A stretch of DNA of 64,000 bases, from NCBI GenBank assembly GCA_018894105.1, contig CM032117.1, positions 1,267,501 through 1,331,500 of the forward strand, given 5' to 3'. The translations under genes and the position numbers were made by a program. The first letter of the stretch is position 1. Each line of letters starts with the position of its first letter. Of this stretch, positions 49,677-61,023 are shown piece after piece. The notes beneath the pieces were generated by a model. That model was not told the origin of the DNA. It did not search any database and was given only the letters and a program-made list of their open reading frames with translations. Source of the stretch: Jacaranda mimosifolia. Its lineage: Eukaryota; Streptophyta; Magnoliopsida; Lamiales; Bignoniaceae.

Positions 49677-52600
49677 ATGGCTTCCGCTTTGCGATTCTCC
49701 TGCCAGGGCTTTAGGGTTGAATCCTGGCGCAATTCAATCCCGACGAGAGTCGACCGTTTTCAGATTCACTGCAATTCCTCGCCACCCCATTCCGCCGGAG
49801 CAGAAGAATCCCAATCTTTAAAGTAAGAGTAATTGCCACTAAAACCATTAGCAACTAGTGTTTCAGTTCGCAGACAGAGTATAATGCTTTTTGCTCATTA
49901 ATTGAAGGGAGGAAAGTGAAGCGCATCCGGTTTTGGTGGAGAAATACGGCAATGGAACTTCCAAAAGGTAATTACTACTTAAAAGTTGTACAAAGTTAGC
50001 TTGCATATAATATTTTAGTATTTATGGTATCGTATGTTGATTGTGTGTCTACAGATTCATATTTCCTTTTCCCTTCTTTTTTTTTTTTTTCCCTTTTTTT
50101 GTTTTGGTTGGGGGGGGGGGTGGTTGTTTTTGTAGTATTGGAGATTAGATAGAGAAATGTGACTTCTGTATACTGTTACACCTTTTGATCCAGATATGTG
50201 GTAGAGAGTGATTCGCAAATTAGAACAATCCTTGAGGAATGTTTCCCTGAAACTAATGCGTTGCAAGATTTGCGGTCTGTGGAAACTGACACGGACTTGT
50301 CTTGGCTTCCGAAAGTAATCAAAGATTTTGTCCTGCCTGCAGGCTTCCCAGGTGGTGTATCTTGCTTACTAGAATTGAATATTTTATTCACTTTTGAGGA
50401 AAAATTTATGTCCTTTAGGCAATATCATCAGTAGGAAACTTGAGATAATGTCCTCATGTTTTTCAGAGCTTGCGGACATTTTGGCCTTGTTTGACTTAAT
50501 TATCCAACTTGCAATGCAGATTCAGTGTCAGATGATTACTTGGAGTACATATTGCTTCAGTTCCCAACTAATGTTACGGGGTGGATATGTCATACATTGG
50601 TTACTTCCAGTCTTTTAAAGGCTTGTAAATCTAACTCATGCTGTTAATATAGCTTGGGTATGTCATTTAGTCAAAAGCAAGAAAACATTTCTGGATTGCT
50701 ATTTCCAATTTGAAGGGATATGCAGCAACCATTTTATGAAATTTTAATGGGTTTCTAGAGGTGCTTGAATAATGAAGCTTTGAAAGTTTATTGCTTCTTT
50801 TGAACCTGCTGTAAAGCCTATCTAATTTTGCCTGCAACTTTGAGTGCACTTCTCTTGGATTGGGTCTATTCTTTGGAAATAAATGCAGCATAGTTTCCTC
50901 TTTAGCATGTTGGTATTGTCACGTGCATAGTTCAAAAGTAATTAAATTTTTCGGTCCAAATATAGGCTGTTGGAGTTGGCTCATTTTCAGGGACTACAGC
51001 TGCAGCTTCTGCTGCTGCCATCAGGTAATGGCTTGGGTCCTTATTCATTGTGTTTTAATTGATACCTTCTGATTAGAGGTTACTACTATTCTATATGTAT
51101 CATGGCCCATCTAAAATAGTGAAGTGTTTGTTCTGCTTTAAATTAACAAATCATGCCATCCAAATGAAGAATCTGAGGAAGTTCAATTATCTGTTAAACT
51201 CTGGTCTTCTTCATACTAAAGTAGGATCATCTTTTTGTGTTTGCAGATGGGTGTCAAAGGATGGCATTGGGGCTGTTGGGCGCTTATTCATTGGTCTGGC
51301 TATTTCTTACAAAATAAAAGAAAACCAATCATATGGATATGCAAGTAATAGTTGTTCTATTTATTTCAGGTGGAAGATTTGGTAATCTTTTCGACGATGA
51401 TCCTAAACAATGGCGCTTGTATGCAGACTTCATCGGCAGCACTGGAAGGTTTGTCTCTTATGTTCTTAAGGGAATATACATGTTTGTAATTGGTGCATTC
51501 TGTGATGAAAATATTATATTCTGTTGCAGCATCTTTGATCTCACTACCCAATTATATCCTGCTTATTTTTTGCCATTGGCGTCATTGGGGAATTTTGCCA
51601 AGGTAAAGTTACTAAGTTTAGTCTGTTCTCTCTCAAAACTGTCCTAATTTTTTCTACACAACACATTGACTGACATTATAGACTATTAAACAGACATAAT
51701 GTAAGTCCTGGAAAAAGTGTTCCATGATAGATTCTAAACTGAAGGTCCATGAACCAGATTGCTGACAACTTTGAACTTTGAGTTTCTTATGGAGTATTAC
51801 ATCTAAGTCTAGAAGATTGTGAAAAAGTATGTTGAGATAGAAACAAAGTGTTTATCCAGTGGCAGTTCTATTTCTGCAGGCAGTGGGGAGGGGTCTAAGA
51901 GATCCTTCATTTCGCGTGATACAAAACCATTTTGCTATCTCTGGAAATCTGGGAGAGGTATCAGCCAAGGTAGGTGATTAGATTTCTCTTTTCTATTTGT
52001 AACTTCTGGCTCACATCATTGGTTGTAATTTCCAGTTAGAGGTTTGATGTGTATATTTCTCTGAAGAAGAGACTGGAATTCGCATCATCTCACTTGGTAT
52101 ATTTTGGTTTATATAACATGACCTTGTAAGAACCTGGAAAGAAGATCATCCATAGTTCTGATTGTTCCTCATTTCCTAGTATATTTCCCCCTACTTTGCG
52201 TGGTAATGAACCAATTCTATTTTAAGATATAAAATTTTCCCGAGTGTTGAACCAATTTATAATCCAGTTCATTGTAATATAATGGTGGCTGCATTCTGTA
52301 TTAAACTGTGGGAATGTCTTGACCTCTGATTGCCAACTATTACTAAGTTTATATGGCAATCTTACTGAATTTATGCACTTAAAATTGGCAGGAGGAAGTT
52401 TGGGAAGTAGCTGCCGAGCTGGTTGGCCTTGCTTTAGGCATACTAGCTCTGGTATGTTGAGTATCTTCACTGTCAATTCCGTTTCATCTGGATATAAATC
52501 TCAATTCATTGCAATTATTTTTTGATAGCTTAATCAGAACCACAATTTAGGATACACCTGGTATTTCATCTTCATATCCTATGTTGGTATCAACATGGTT

Positions 52601-53633
52601 CTGCCTGCGGCTTCTTCACCTCTGGTTCCGCTATCTTTCCCTCTCAGTTCTCCGTTTTAATACGGTAAGATGTGATATCTACTTTCTGAAGAGTGGGATG
52701 GTATTGAGCTAGAAAAATGTGCTGACTTTTACTTGGAACAAAATGTTTGTTCTATATAGGAGTGTCTCACAATCATAAACTCGTGAGGTATTTTTAAAAG
52801 ATGAACTGACAAACAAATAAAAGGAAATGTTCTAGGCATTAATTATTCATTTTCTGACAGATAAATCTCAAGCGTGCTCGCATATTGGTAAACTCGCATA
52901 TTTTATACCAAAAAGTCCCAGGTAAACTTATGTACTTTCATCGCTCACTTTAGCATTTTATTCATAAGGAATAAATGAATATTTTCAATCAGGAATCAAC
53001 GACTGCAACAGGATGGAAAATATACTAGTATGGGAAAGATTTCTTAGACCAAAAATTACTTTTGGTGTGTCCTTGGAAGAGATGGTTACTGGCAAGAAAC
53101 GTGGCTCTATGGTATGACCTTATTTACTTGATTATTGATTTCCTTAATTATTCTTGTATAATCATCAACTAGTTTGCACTATTTTGAAGTAAATAAATTG
53201 ATTACCGAAATGGAGTATTGTGACTTTATATGTTTTCAACAGATGAGAATGCTTCTTAAACTATATGCAGAGGAGAAATATTTACTTGTGGTGAACCAAC
53301 TGCAAACAGAATTTGAGGTCTTTGTGTCCTTTAAGGTATGCAAGCATAGAGTAGCTAAAGCACATCACGGATATCAAATCTATTGAACTTGAATTCCTGC
53401 AGGAGGGAGCTACAAGTCTATCAGTGCTACGAAGTGTGTGGCAATCATACTGGCTCCATCAGAATTGGAGCAGATCTGATGATGCCTTCAGCCAACTTGA
53501 GCAAAGTTTGATTGAATTGAAGGATCAGTTTGATGATTTTTGGCTTCAACTAGAAGAGACTGGATGGGATATCAATCAGATAAATCTAAAGGTGCCGAAG
53601 GAAATTTCAATCCAGGAACATAAGACTGTCTAA
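49677..53633 (+). CDS. Root UVB sensitive family protein, RUS5-like (DUF647)
   Basis: Fifteen exons: 49677-49822, 49908-49967, 50194-50351, 50520-50620, 50966-51024, 51247-51293, 51370-51448, 51530-51602, 51880-51969, 52392-52451, 52551-52664, 52861-52921, 52993-53111, 53243-53335 and 53403-53633, giving 496 residues. The first about 35 residues are Ser/Arg-rich and look like a plastid transit peptide. The DUF647 core contains VGVGSFSGTTAAASAAAIRW, FIGGRFGNLFDDDPKQW and STGSIFDLTTQLYPAYF. RUS1 and RUS2 act in early seedling development and UV-B response; the role of RUS5 is not established. Intron 4 starts with GC (AAAG/GCTTGT) rather than GT, the only join that keeps the conserved SLLKAVGVG. 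Gene order agrees with At5g01510. Confidence 0.92.
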
Positions 53634-54081
53634 TCATTCATTCTCTGCAGGGGATATCTGAGAACACTCCTGAGTCATCACTCCAAGGTGACATAAATCT
53701 AATATAAAGAGAGAGGGGTTGTGTTTGCAGATCTATTATGCATCCTAATCCTGACTGTCTATCAGAAGATTCTAACTGAATTAATTATTATCCCTGCCAA
53801 AAAGTTGCCTTGGTAGAATTTTTATAAGCTGAAGTTGAACACCTTAGCATACATATCAATGTCTGGAAATTTGTAGGGTTCCTGCAATTTTGTAATGAAT
53901 TGGATTTTGAGTTCATTACTTTCACGTGCTATAGTTGTCAACTTAAGCAAATGACTTTACATGGTTTACTCATTGCTGTCTTTCTTTATTTAATTATTTT
54001 TCTTTTTCTTGATTAATATTCAAGTGCTTTAAGTAGCAACAACCTTTATGAGTCGCATTAGCTTTCACATGTTGGTATGCA

Positions 54082-54083
<2 letters not shown>

Positions 54084-54116
<33 letters not shown>
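54084..54116. repeat. TTA microsatellite
   Basis: About eleven consecutive TTA units lie downstream of the RUS5-like gene. Non-coding and likely length-polymorphic. Confidence 0.85.
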
Positions 54117-54198
54117 TTTAACGAAAATGGGGTTGAGTTTGGGCTTTAATTTTAATTCTTTTTATTAATGAATTTTTAATTTTTGATATATGGATCAA

Positions 54199-54565
54199 GA
54201 GGATGTTTCGTTAAATTTATTTAAAACATCTTATAAGCTCTTACATTTTATAAGATGTCTTTGAAATTTATAAAATATTATATCTTATTTTTAAAATAAG
54301 TTATTGAAGTATTTGAATAAAATAAGATCTTGAAATTTATAAGATGTTAATAATATTAATGTTGTAATTAAAATGGTTAAAAATAAAAGAGTTTATTAAG
54401 ATTTTAAAAATAAATTATGATTTCTTTATATTTTTTTAAAAGAGTTTATAAGGTCATAACATCTTATTTTATGATTTTATAAATGTGTTTTTTAAAAATA
54501 TTAAATATTTTTTATCAACTTAAAAATTCTTATACATTTTATAAAATTTATAACTTCACCCAAAC
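54199..54565. mobile_element. MITE-like element, AACATCTTATAA family, copy 2
   Basis: The left end reads AAGAGGATGTTTCGTTAAAT. The reversed right end reads AAAGTGTTTGGGTGAAGTTA. Internal AACATCTTATAAGCTCTTA and its complements recur, and the sequence is shared with 17687-17997. No protein, no clear target duplication. Confidence 0.5.
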
Positions 54566-54872
54566 ACTTTCTAACTCTATATGCGTGAATCTTGCCATTA
54601 TGTCCAAATGGACTCTCCAACTCCGATTCATAAAGCCGACTGTCTTGTCTTAACAAGGAGTTGTATCACCCAAAAAAAAAAACAAAGAAAGCATATACAC
54701 ATAGCGTGTTATGTACTGGTGCGACGTCGTAAATGGCTCTAAGAAAATTGTCCCAACCGCTCGTTCTCGATTAGTTGAACAACAGGTAGGATACTTCAAA
54801 CAATCATTATTCCCTCCCTCCCTCCCTCCAATTTTACAAACCCTAAAACCCCGCTGTTTCCATATCATCGCA

Positions 54873-56399
54873 ATGGCAATGGTCTCTCTCCAGCTCCAGC
54901 TCCACCTCCTCTCTTTCACTCCCTCGCTCCTTAAATTTCGACAAGTATCACGTCCCTCACTTGAGCTCAAGCTGCCTTCGGGCATGCCGCGTCCAGTGTT
55001 CGCCTCAGCTAACAAAGCCTCCACTGCGACTGGACATCCTGGAGAAAATGTTTTGCTCAACGGAATGCCGCCAGCTCATTATGCTGAGGAGGATTCAATT
55101 GCGCTTCCGGCGGAGCTGGGGAGAGAGTTGATGCCGAGGCACGTAGCAGTCATCATGGATGGGAACAGGAGGTGGGCCCGGATGAGGGGGTTGCCTGTCG
55201 GGTCAGGTTATGAGGCGGGAGTTCGGGCATTGAGGAGAGTCGTAGAGCTCTGTTGCAAGTGGGGAATCAGGGTGCTTACGGTGTTCGCCTTCTCACCTGA
55301 GAATTGGTTTCGCCCCAAAGTAGAGAAAGCTTAATTAATTTAATTTTATTTGCCAACTTCCATCTTTTTGGTTAATGATTATTCTGTTGATTTGATCGTA
55401 GGTGGAGACAGACTTCTTAATGGGATTGTTTGAGAGAGGATTGAGAGATGAATTACAACACTTAGTGAGGTATTTAAAGCTGCTCACAAGTTATTTCAAC
55501 ATGTTGAAGTGTTAAAAGTTGCAGTATGCTTGGATACTATATGGATTCACTCTTCATAGGACCACTGGTACAATGTCAATGAGTCTTAGTATAAACTCGG
55601 AAATTCATTTTCATTGGCTCGCAATCATGCTATCTGTTTGTTGTTTTATAGATCGCATTCCTAATGGCTTGTGGTGCTGCAAGTGCTTTTTTCGGTTGGC
55701 ATTTAGGACAGTGCATGATGTATCACTGGATTACTAAATTTATTTCATAAGAGCAGATTGCCCATTCTTTTTATGTTAAATGCTGAAATATTTGATAGTT
55801 CAATCATTTGTGGTAAACTGCTGGTAGAATTCCTAACTTATTATCTATGCATAATCTACATTGTTTGTATTATTTCTCTTTCTCATGGTGGACACATGGC
55901 CGGCTGCTATTGTCCATTGTATGGTATAACAAGTTTCTTATCATTTATTGGTTTGAACAGTGCAGATGTCCGGATTTCATTTATTGGAGACTCCTCTAAA
56001 CTCTTAAAGCCCTTACAGGCATTGTTAGCTGATGCAGTAGGAACTACAGAAAGCAACTCAAGGCTTCACCTCATAATTGCAGTTAATTACAGTGGTCAGA
56101 GTGATATTGTGCAAGCGTGCCAAAAAATTGCAGTCAAAGTAAAAGATGGCCTCATTGAGCCCAAGGATATCAATGAGCTTTTAGTTGAAAAGGAACTTGA
56201 AACGAATTGTACTCATTTTCCATATCCTGATCTGCTAATACGGACTAGTGGGGAGCTAAGAATCAGTAATTTCTTATTATGGCAGCTGGCCTACTCAGAA
56301 CTATATTTTGCACATTCACTTTGGCCTGATTTTGGAGAAGATGAATTTCTAGAGGCATTGTGTTCCTATCAGAAAAGGCGGAGGCGCTACGGTGGTTGA
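54873..56399 (+). CDS. Plastid-type cis-prenyltransferase (UPP synthase family)
   Basis: Three exons: 54873-55319, 55402-55469 and 55961-56399, giving 317 residues. The enzyme adds isopentenyl diphosphate units in cis to an allylic primer, making short polyprenyl diphosphates or dolichol precursors. Conserved regions are visible in order: [14 protein letters not shown] (catalytic Asp96), [22 protein letters not shown], and [15 protein letters not shown] (residues 266-280), which binds the IPP diphosphate. The first about 50 residues are hydrophobic and Ser-rich with few acids, suggesting a transit peptide. The frame stays open upstream to another ATG at 54711, which would add 54 residues; 54873 is preferred because it gives a compact plastid-like N-terminus. 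Product chain length cannot be told. Confidence 0.9.
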
Positions 56400-58070
56400 A
56401 ATTTAAGAATTTAATGCTGTTACAAGGATCTTTTCTTATTTTTAGCTGCTGTGGTGTGATCCAAATCGTATTGGGTGAAATATCCTACAAAAATGCTAGG
56501 GTCAATCAAAGATTCTCCCGAAGTCTTGTTACAAGTCCATTCCTGTAGACTAATTAAAACTCCCAATGCAATATCAGCTGAATTCTAAGCTATTCAGCTA
56601 CCATTCAGAATGATGTTACGTGAGATGTCTGTTTTTTGGATCTACTACATGTTTCTCATGTCATTCATGGTCCCTGTTACATGGAGACGGATAATGTTTA
56701 TCTTCCAGAGCCACTATATAATCTCTGTCTTCCAGACGTACTATATAAGTGAAGTCTTCCTTCTTTCTGCTTAATGATGCAAGACCATGGTTTATGCTTC
56801 TACGACCAATATCTGATAGCAAGATCCTGATTCTGCCTGTCAGTTGAGGAGACTGATATTAAGCCCCTTTGCCATGGACTGCATATGACAACTTTTGAGG
56901 GCAATGGGCATAAAAGCTTTTGAAGCATTAATGAGCTTAGGCAACCCAATAATTTCCATGTTGTGCCAGTTTATTATCCGGAGTGCGTGCTGCCTGGAAT
57001 TAGGGCGTCAGATATACTTTGTGAGGTACCTACTTTTTTAATACAGGTACCAATTTTCTGTCAAAACTTAGTCATTGTGGAGGCAACTTGAGTGCCCTCC
57101 CTTCAGTATCTATGGAATGAAAGAAACCAAAAAGTCTATTCATGTTGGGAAATAAACATTGATTTATCTCAAGTCATGTCTATTTTATAATTAGATTATT
57201 GAATTCTCTTTCTATAGGTGCACAGTTTCATCATTTGTCCGTTCCTTCTGTAGAAGTTTAAAGTCATATTTCTTTCCTCCTTCACTTGTTATTGCATTTC
57301 TGTTTCTTTGATTTTATTAATTTAGGTTCTTTAATGTTGCTTTCTCTGTACAATTTTGAACGTCATTAAGCAAAAGAACTCAGCAATTGCGATGATAAAA
57401 GGACACTGTTTCCAGCAATTGGGAACTGAAAACGTATGGTTGTCCAGCACTCTGAAGGATACAGCTGAATTGTTTTATTGTTACTCCTGACTTCACTTGA
57501 GCAAATAGAGGTTAGTGTCGCTTTGTCATAGCCACCTAACCTTTTTAGTATGTTCTTTTGTTTTTGGATGAGTATCATTGTTTAAGTATTTCTGTTTGTC
57601 AACTTTTTCCCTGTCATGAATCATATTCATAGGAGCTGAAACAAAAGGGGTGTAGCAGTAAGTTCTCTGGGGTCTGAGAACCACTTTTGTGTAATACTTA
57701 ATAACCACAATGGGGAATGGGATGGAACAATCTTATTGACACCAATCTTTTATTATTACGGAAATGTTCTGCAAGTTACTATACTTTCTCATATTTTTGC
57801 ATGTTCTTCAGAAACATTAATGTTAACATTCTTTGTTAATTTAGTTTTCTAGTTAAAGAGGGAGTAATTTTACAACATTTTAATCTAATCTTTATTGGTT
57901 AGGATTGCTTAATTGCTGGTTTGGTTTATTCAATATAAATGCATTTTGTTACATTATACAGATCTATTCAAATTAGTGGCCTTTGAAGAAAGATGTGAGT
58001 TTTTCACGTTCTTGGTCAATTTGCATTATTGGACTAGATTTATTTATGCTTCTAAGTCTTGATCTCTATT
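56400..58070. other. 3' region of the prenyltransferase and intergenic DNA
   Basis: No further exon of a known family could be joined here. The composition is moderately AT-rich, as in UTR or intron-like DNA, so a long or alternatively spliced 3' UTR of the prenyltransferase is possible. Confidence 0.35.
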
Positions 58071-58360
58071 CTTCTTCTTCTTCTTAGAACTCTTCTTCTT
58101 CTTCTTAGCAACAATTATGTCTTTTTCTAGTTCTCGGAGGAGATATTTTATTTTATCAACATAGTTGGAATGTACTTCTTCTTCTTTTTTTTCTTAGCTA
58201 CAATTATGTCTTTTTCTAGTTCTCGGAGGTTCTTCTTCTTTTTTTTCTTAGCAACAATTATGTCTTCTTCTTCTTTTTTTTCTTAGCAACAATTATGTCT
58301 TGTTCTAGTTCTCGGAGGAGATATTTTATTTTACTTTATCAACATAGTTGGAATGTAGGT
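58070..58360 (+). repeat. TTC-rich complex tandem repeat
   Basis: A unit reading TTCTTAGCAACAATTATGTC (or GCTACAATT), usually followed by TAGTTCTCGGAGG, occurs four times between (TTC)n tracts, starting at about 58104, 58192, 58247 and 58280. The longer segment GATATTTTATTTTA...TCAACATAGTTGGAATGTA flanks the block on both sides. The pattern suggests repeated slippage or unequal crossover. Confidence 0.75.
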
Positions 58361-59339
58361 AAGGAACAATATGGTGTGAAGCAGCACTGCCGGGTTGGGC
58401 CCTTGATTAAGTTGATTTTTTTTTTTAATTTTTTTTTTTATCAAGTTATTAGATATGTGATTTCAAATTACCTTTTTCTTTAATTATTAAATTGGTAAGT
58501 TTGAGACTTTTAGCCCTTTTTTCTTTTTTCTTTTTTTTTTTTGTGTTTGGTAAGTATAAGGTTGATTATTTTTGTGGTTTATCAGTGGGCAATCAGTCGT
58601 GTGTTGGTACAAATTATTGATGGTTGACCTTTACAGCAACATTTATATTGAGTAAGTTGCAATTCAACCACAGAAAATGCTCTTGTCGTCGATATATGGT
58701 AATAATAATTTGCCACGTTTTCGTTCAAACTTCCACTTACCAGTAATCCAAGTCTCAGTCTCCTTGCGGAACCCCGGGAGAAGCGCTCCATATTTAAGCC
58801 CCATATTAGTATAAAATTCTAATTTTTTTTTATTTATATGCACGTCGGTACATCAACAGTTTATTTATGTTCGAACTCCTAATTTTTTACATTATATGAA
58901 AATTTTATGTCATTGGATCATAATCCATTCAGCCTTATTTGTTTATATAGTAGGTAATTTTAATGACGTGTTTATATATTTTGACATAATTAATAATGCG
59001 ACATAATTAATTATTAATTATTAATTTAATTAATAATATTTTGAAATACTCATACTTGTAGAGTCTATCAACACATTTAATGTACATAAAGGCCAATGAA
59101 ATACAAGGCAAAACTTAGGCTTGCTCGTTTGTGTTCTTTGACAATAAACTCAAATTATCTCAAAATATAAACATTCTTTGAAGCTACCACTTTTTTTTTT
59201 GTTGTTGTTGTTGTTGTGCAAAATACCCCCTGTTCTACACACAAGATTAGATACATTAACCATTACAATTATATTAACATAAAAATATTTAATTTCATCT
59301 TATTGATCCAACAACAATAAAATAAAAAATTTCAGTTTC

Positions 59340-59700
59340 TACACAAAAATTAAACTAGTGCAGCAGCATCTAAAATACCAAATTGTTTATACCTAAAATT
59401 CTCTTTAATAACTTCCGATGCTAAAGCAAACATAGCATTCCCTGAATTCACTTCTAAAAATTTTCTTCCGCCAAAATAAATTCTCCATAGCAATCAAACA
59501 GGTCGTGATAGGTCCAGGCATTTTCTATTTGAATTTCGAAATTGCGAATAAAAACACCAATAATTGAGCAAACCGTCGAAGAGGGCCCCGAGGCAACGGT
59601 GGCTATAAACAGAATCGCTGCATGGTCGACACTTGTCCGTCTTGTCGGTTGAGCTGTCCTCTTATTCACTGCTCTTGAGCCTCCTCACGCCGCTCCATCC
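59340..59700 (-). pseudogene. Possible decayed coding fragment, unidentified
   Basis: On the minus strand a frame runs through HAAILFIATVASG and WTYHDLFDCYGEFILAEEN and stops at a T run (59454). One base out of phase the reading continues as NSGNAMFALASEVIKENF and IKENFRYKQFGILDAAAL to a stop near 59355. The amino-acid mix is that of a soluble protein and GC content is higher than nearby. I recognise no family, and both frames could be chance. A single frameshift in a T tract would join them. Confidence 0.25.
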
Positions 59701-60088
59701 CTCTTGTAATGGTTAGGGGCAGATGCGACAATTCAAACACTCTTTGATTGCTGTGTACTATATTTTTTTATTTAAAAATACAAGTGGCAATGTAACGTAT
59801 TTATTAAAAAAGATATCACTAATAGTGTCGGTAGAAATTGGAGAAATTTTTTTTAATGTTAAATGGGCTCTCTTGTTGTTGATTATGATATAACAAACAA
59901 TTTTATTTTCAACTATTTTAATGTATGACTCATTCTAAACATTATGATTTGAGTACAATTACAAAGTTTATTATTGAGGTAAGCCAAGATCAAACGCATA
60001 ACAAGTTGAAAACCATACTTGATTAATTATTAATTTTTAAAGAAATAATTGAGTGCTCATATTATAATAGAATCTAAGGTTATGTTGA

Positions 60089-60508
60089 CTAGCATTTTGG
60101 GGAAAATTTTCTTAACTCCCAAAATAATCTCAAAAAACATATACATTCTTCAATCATTTTTTCAAAATATAAAAAATTATACCAAAAAAATCATCAGAAT
60201 TCAATCTCAAAAAGACCCTATAGACTACCCTAGCCCTACCTAACACTCAAGTATATATATATATATATACACACACACACCATCAAATTATATGTATATA
60301 TACACATTACATAAAAAAATAATTTTTTCCTTTAAAAAAAGTAACTGATTTGACATTTACAGTAAAATTTATCTCCCATCAAAACATTAACAAACAAACA
60401 ACTCATTCTCAATCTATTTTTCCTATTTTTTCAAAACATAAACAAACACTTAACACTTTTTTCAAGTTTTCTCCCAAAATTTTTTCTAAAAAATAACTAA
60501 AATGCTAG
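60089..60508. mobile_element. MITE-like element with CTAGCATTTT ends
   Basis: CTAGCATTTTGGGGAAA at the left and TAACTAAAATGCTAG at the right are short inverted repeats. The interior resembles the TGTTTGGTTATGTTTT family (TTTACAGTAAAATTTATCTC, CATAAACAAACACTTAACAC) and includes a (TA)n(CA)n tract near 60255-60280. It sits about 500 bases upstream of the RING gene. Confidence 0.45.
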
Positions 60509-60975
60509 TGTACAAGCCCTAAGTATAATTAAAGAAAAAGTAGTGTAATGGTGGATATAAATAAGGTGAAGTCTGTAGAGTCTTTGTAAGTGTAGGGTCA
60601 GAGATTTGGTCCTTTTTTGGATTATCTTTGGATTGCGGACAATTAAGTAAAGAAAACAAAAGGAGCGGTAACTGAAGCGTGCGGTCCAAGCGAATACGGC
60701 ATCAATGTGGAGTAACCTCTGATGTGGTGATTGTGTGGAACCAAACCACCCCACCCCACCACCCCTGCAAAAGCTTATGCTGCCAAGTTTCAGTTTTTCT
60801 TTTCTTCTTTTCTTTTTGTGAAAAATTTCAAGATTTTAACTTCTTGTTTGTGGGTCTTGTTTGTTTTTTCTAATTTACGTGAAAAGGTGGAGTCTTTGGG
60901 GATGGTGGGAGAATTTCAGAGGTGTTTTTGAGAGGGAGGGAGAGGGTGAAAACAGTAATTGGAGGTGAAAATTGA

Positions 60976-61023
60976 ATGGGAGTAACAAGAAGAAAGAGGG
61001 AGGGGGATGAGGAAGTCTTTTAA
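60976..61023 (+). promoter_or_regulatory. Upstream ORF overlapping the RING gene start
   Basis: An ATG at 60976 opens a 15-codon frame that ends at the TAA of 61021-61023, past the RING gene start at 61007 and in another frame. If transcribed, it would reduce initiation at the main start. Confidence 0.35.

Larger units (their letters stand above)
53634..54872. other. Intergenic region with ATT microsatellite and MITE
   Basis: It holds the RUS5 3' region, a (TTA)n run at about 54084-54116, a MITE-like element at 54199-54565 and the leader of the cis-prenyltransferase, which includes a CCCT repeat near 54810-54828. The reading frame opposite the first prenyltransferase exon is a shadow of that exon. 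Confidence 0.5.

Noticed and set aside
49573..49821. 82-codon ORF at the RUS5-like first exon
   Set aside because: It is in a different frame from the model starting at 49677, which joins in phase to DUF647 exons and has a transit-peptide-like N-terminus.
50601..50620. GT donor inside CCAGTCTTTT as an alternative end of RUS5 exon 4
   Set aside because: It needs a different downstream acceptor and removes the conserved SLLKAVGVGSFSG segment. The GC donor keeps frame and motif.
54650..55060. 136-codon antisense ORF opposite the cis-prenyltransferase
   Set aside because: It overlaps a well-supported exon on the other strand and matches nothing known to me.
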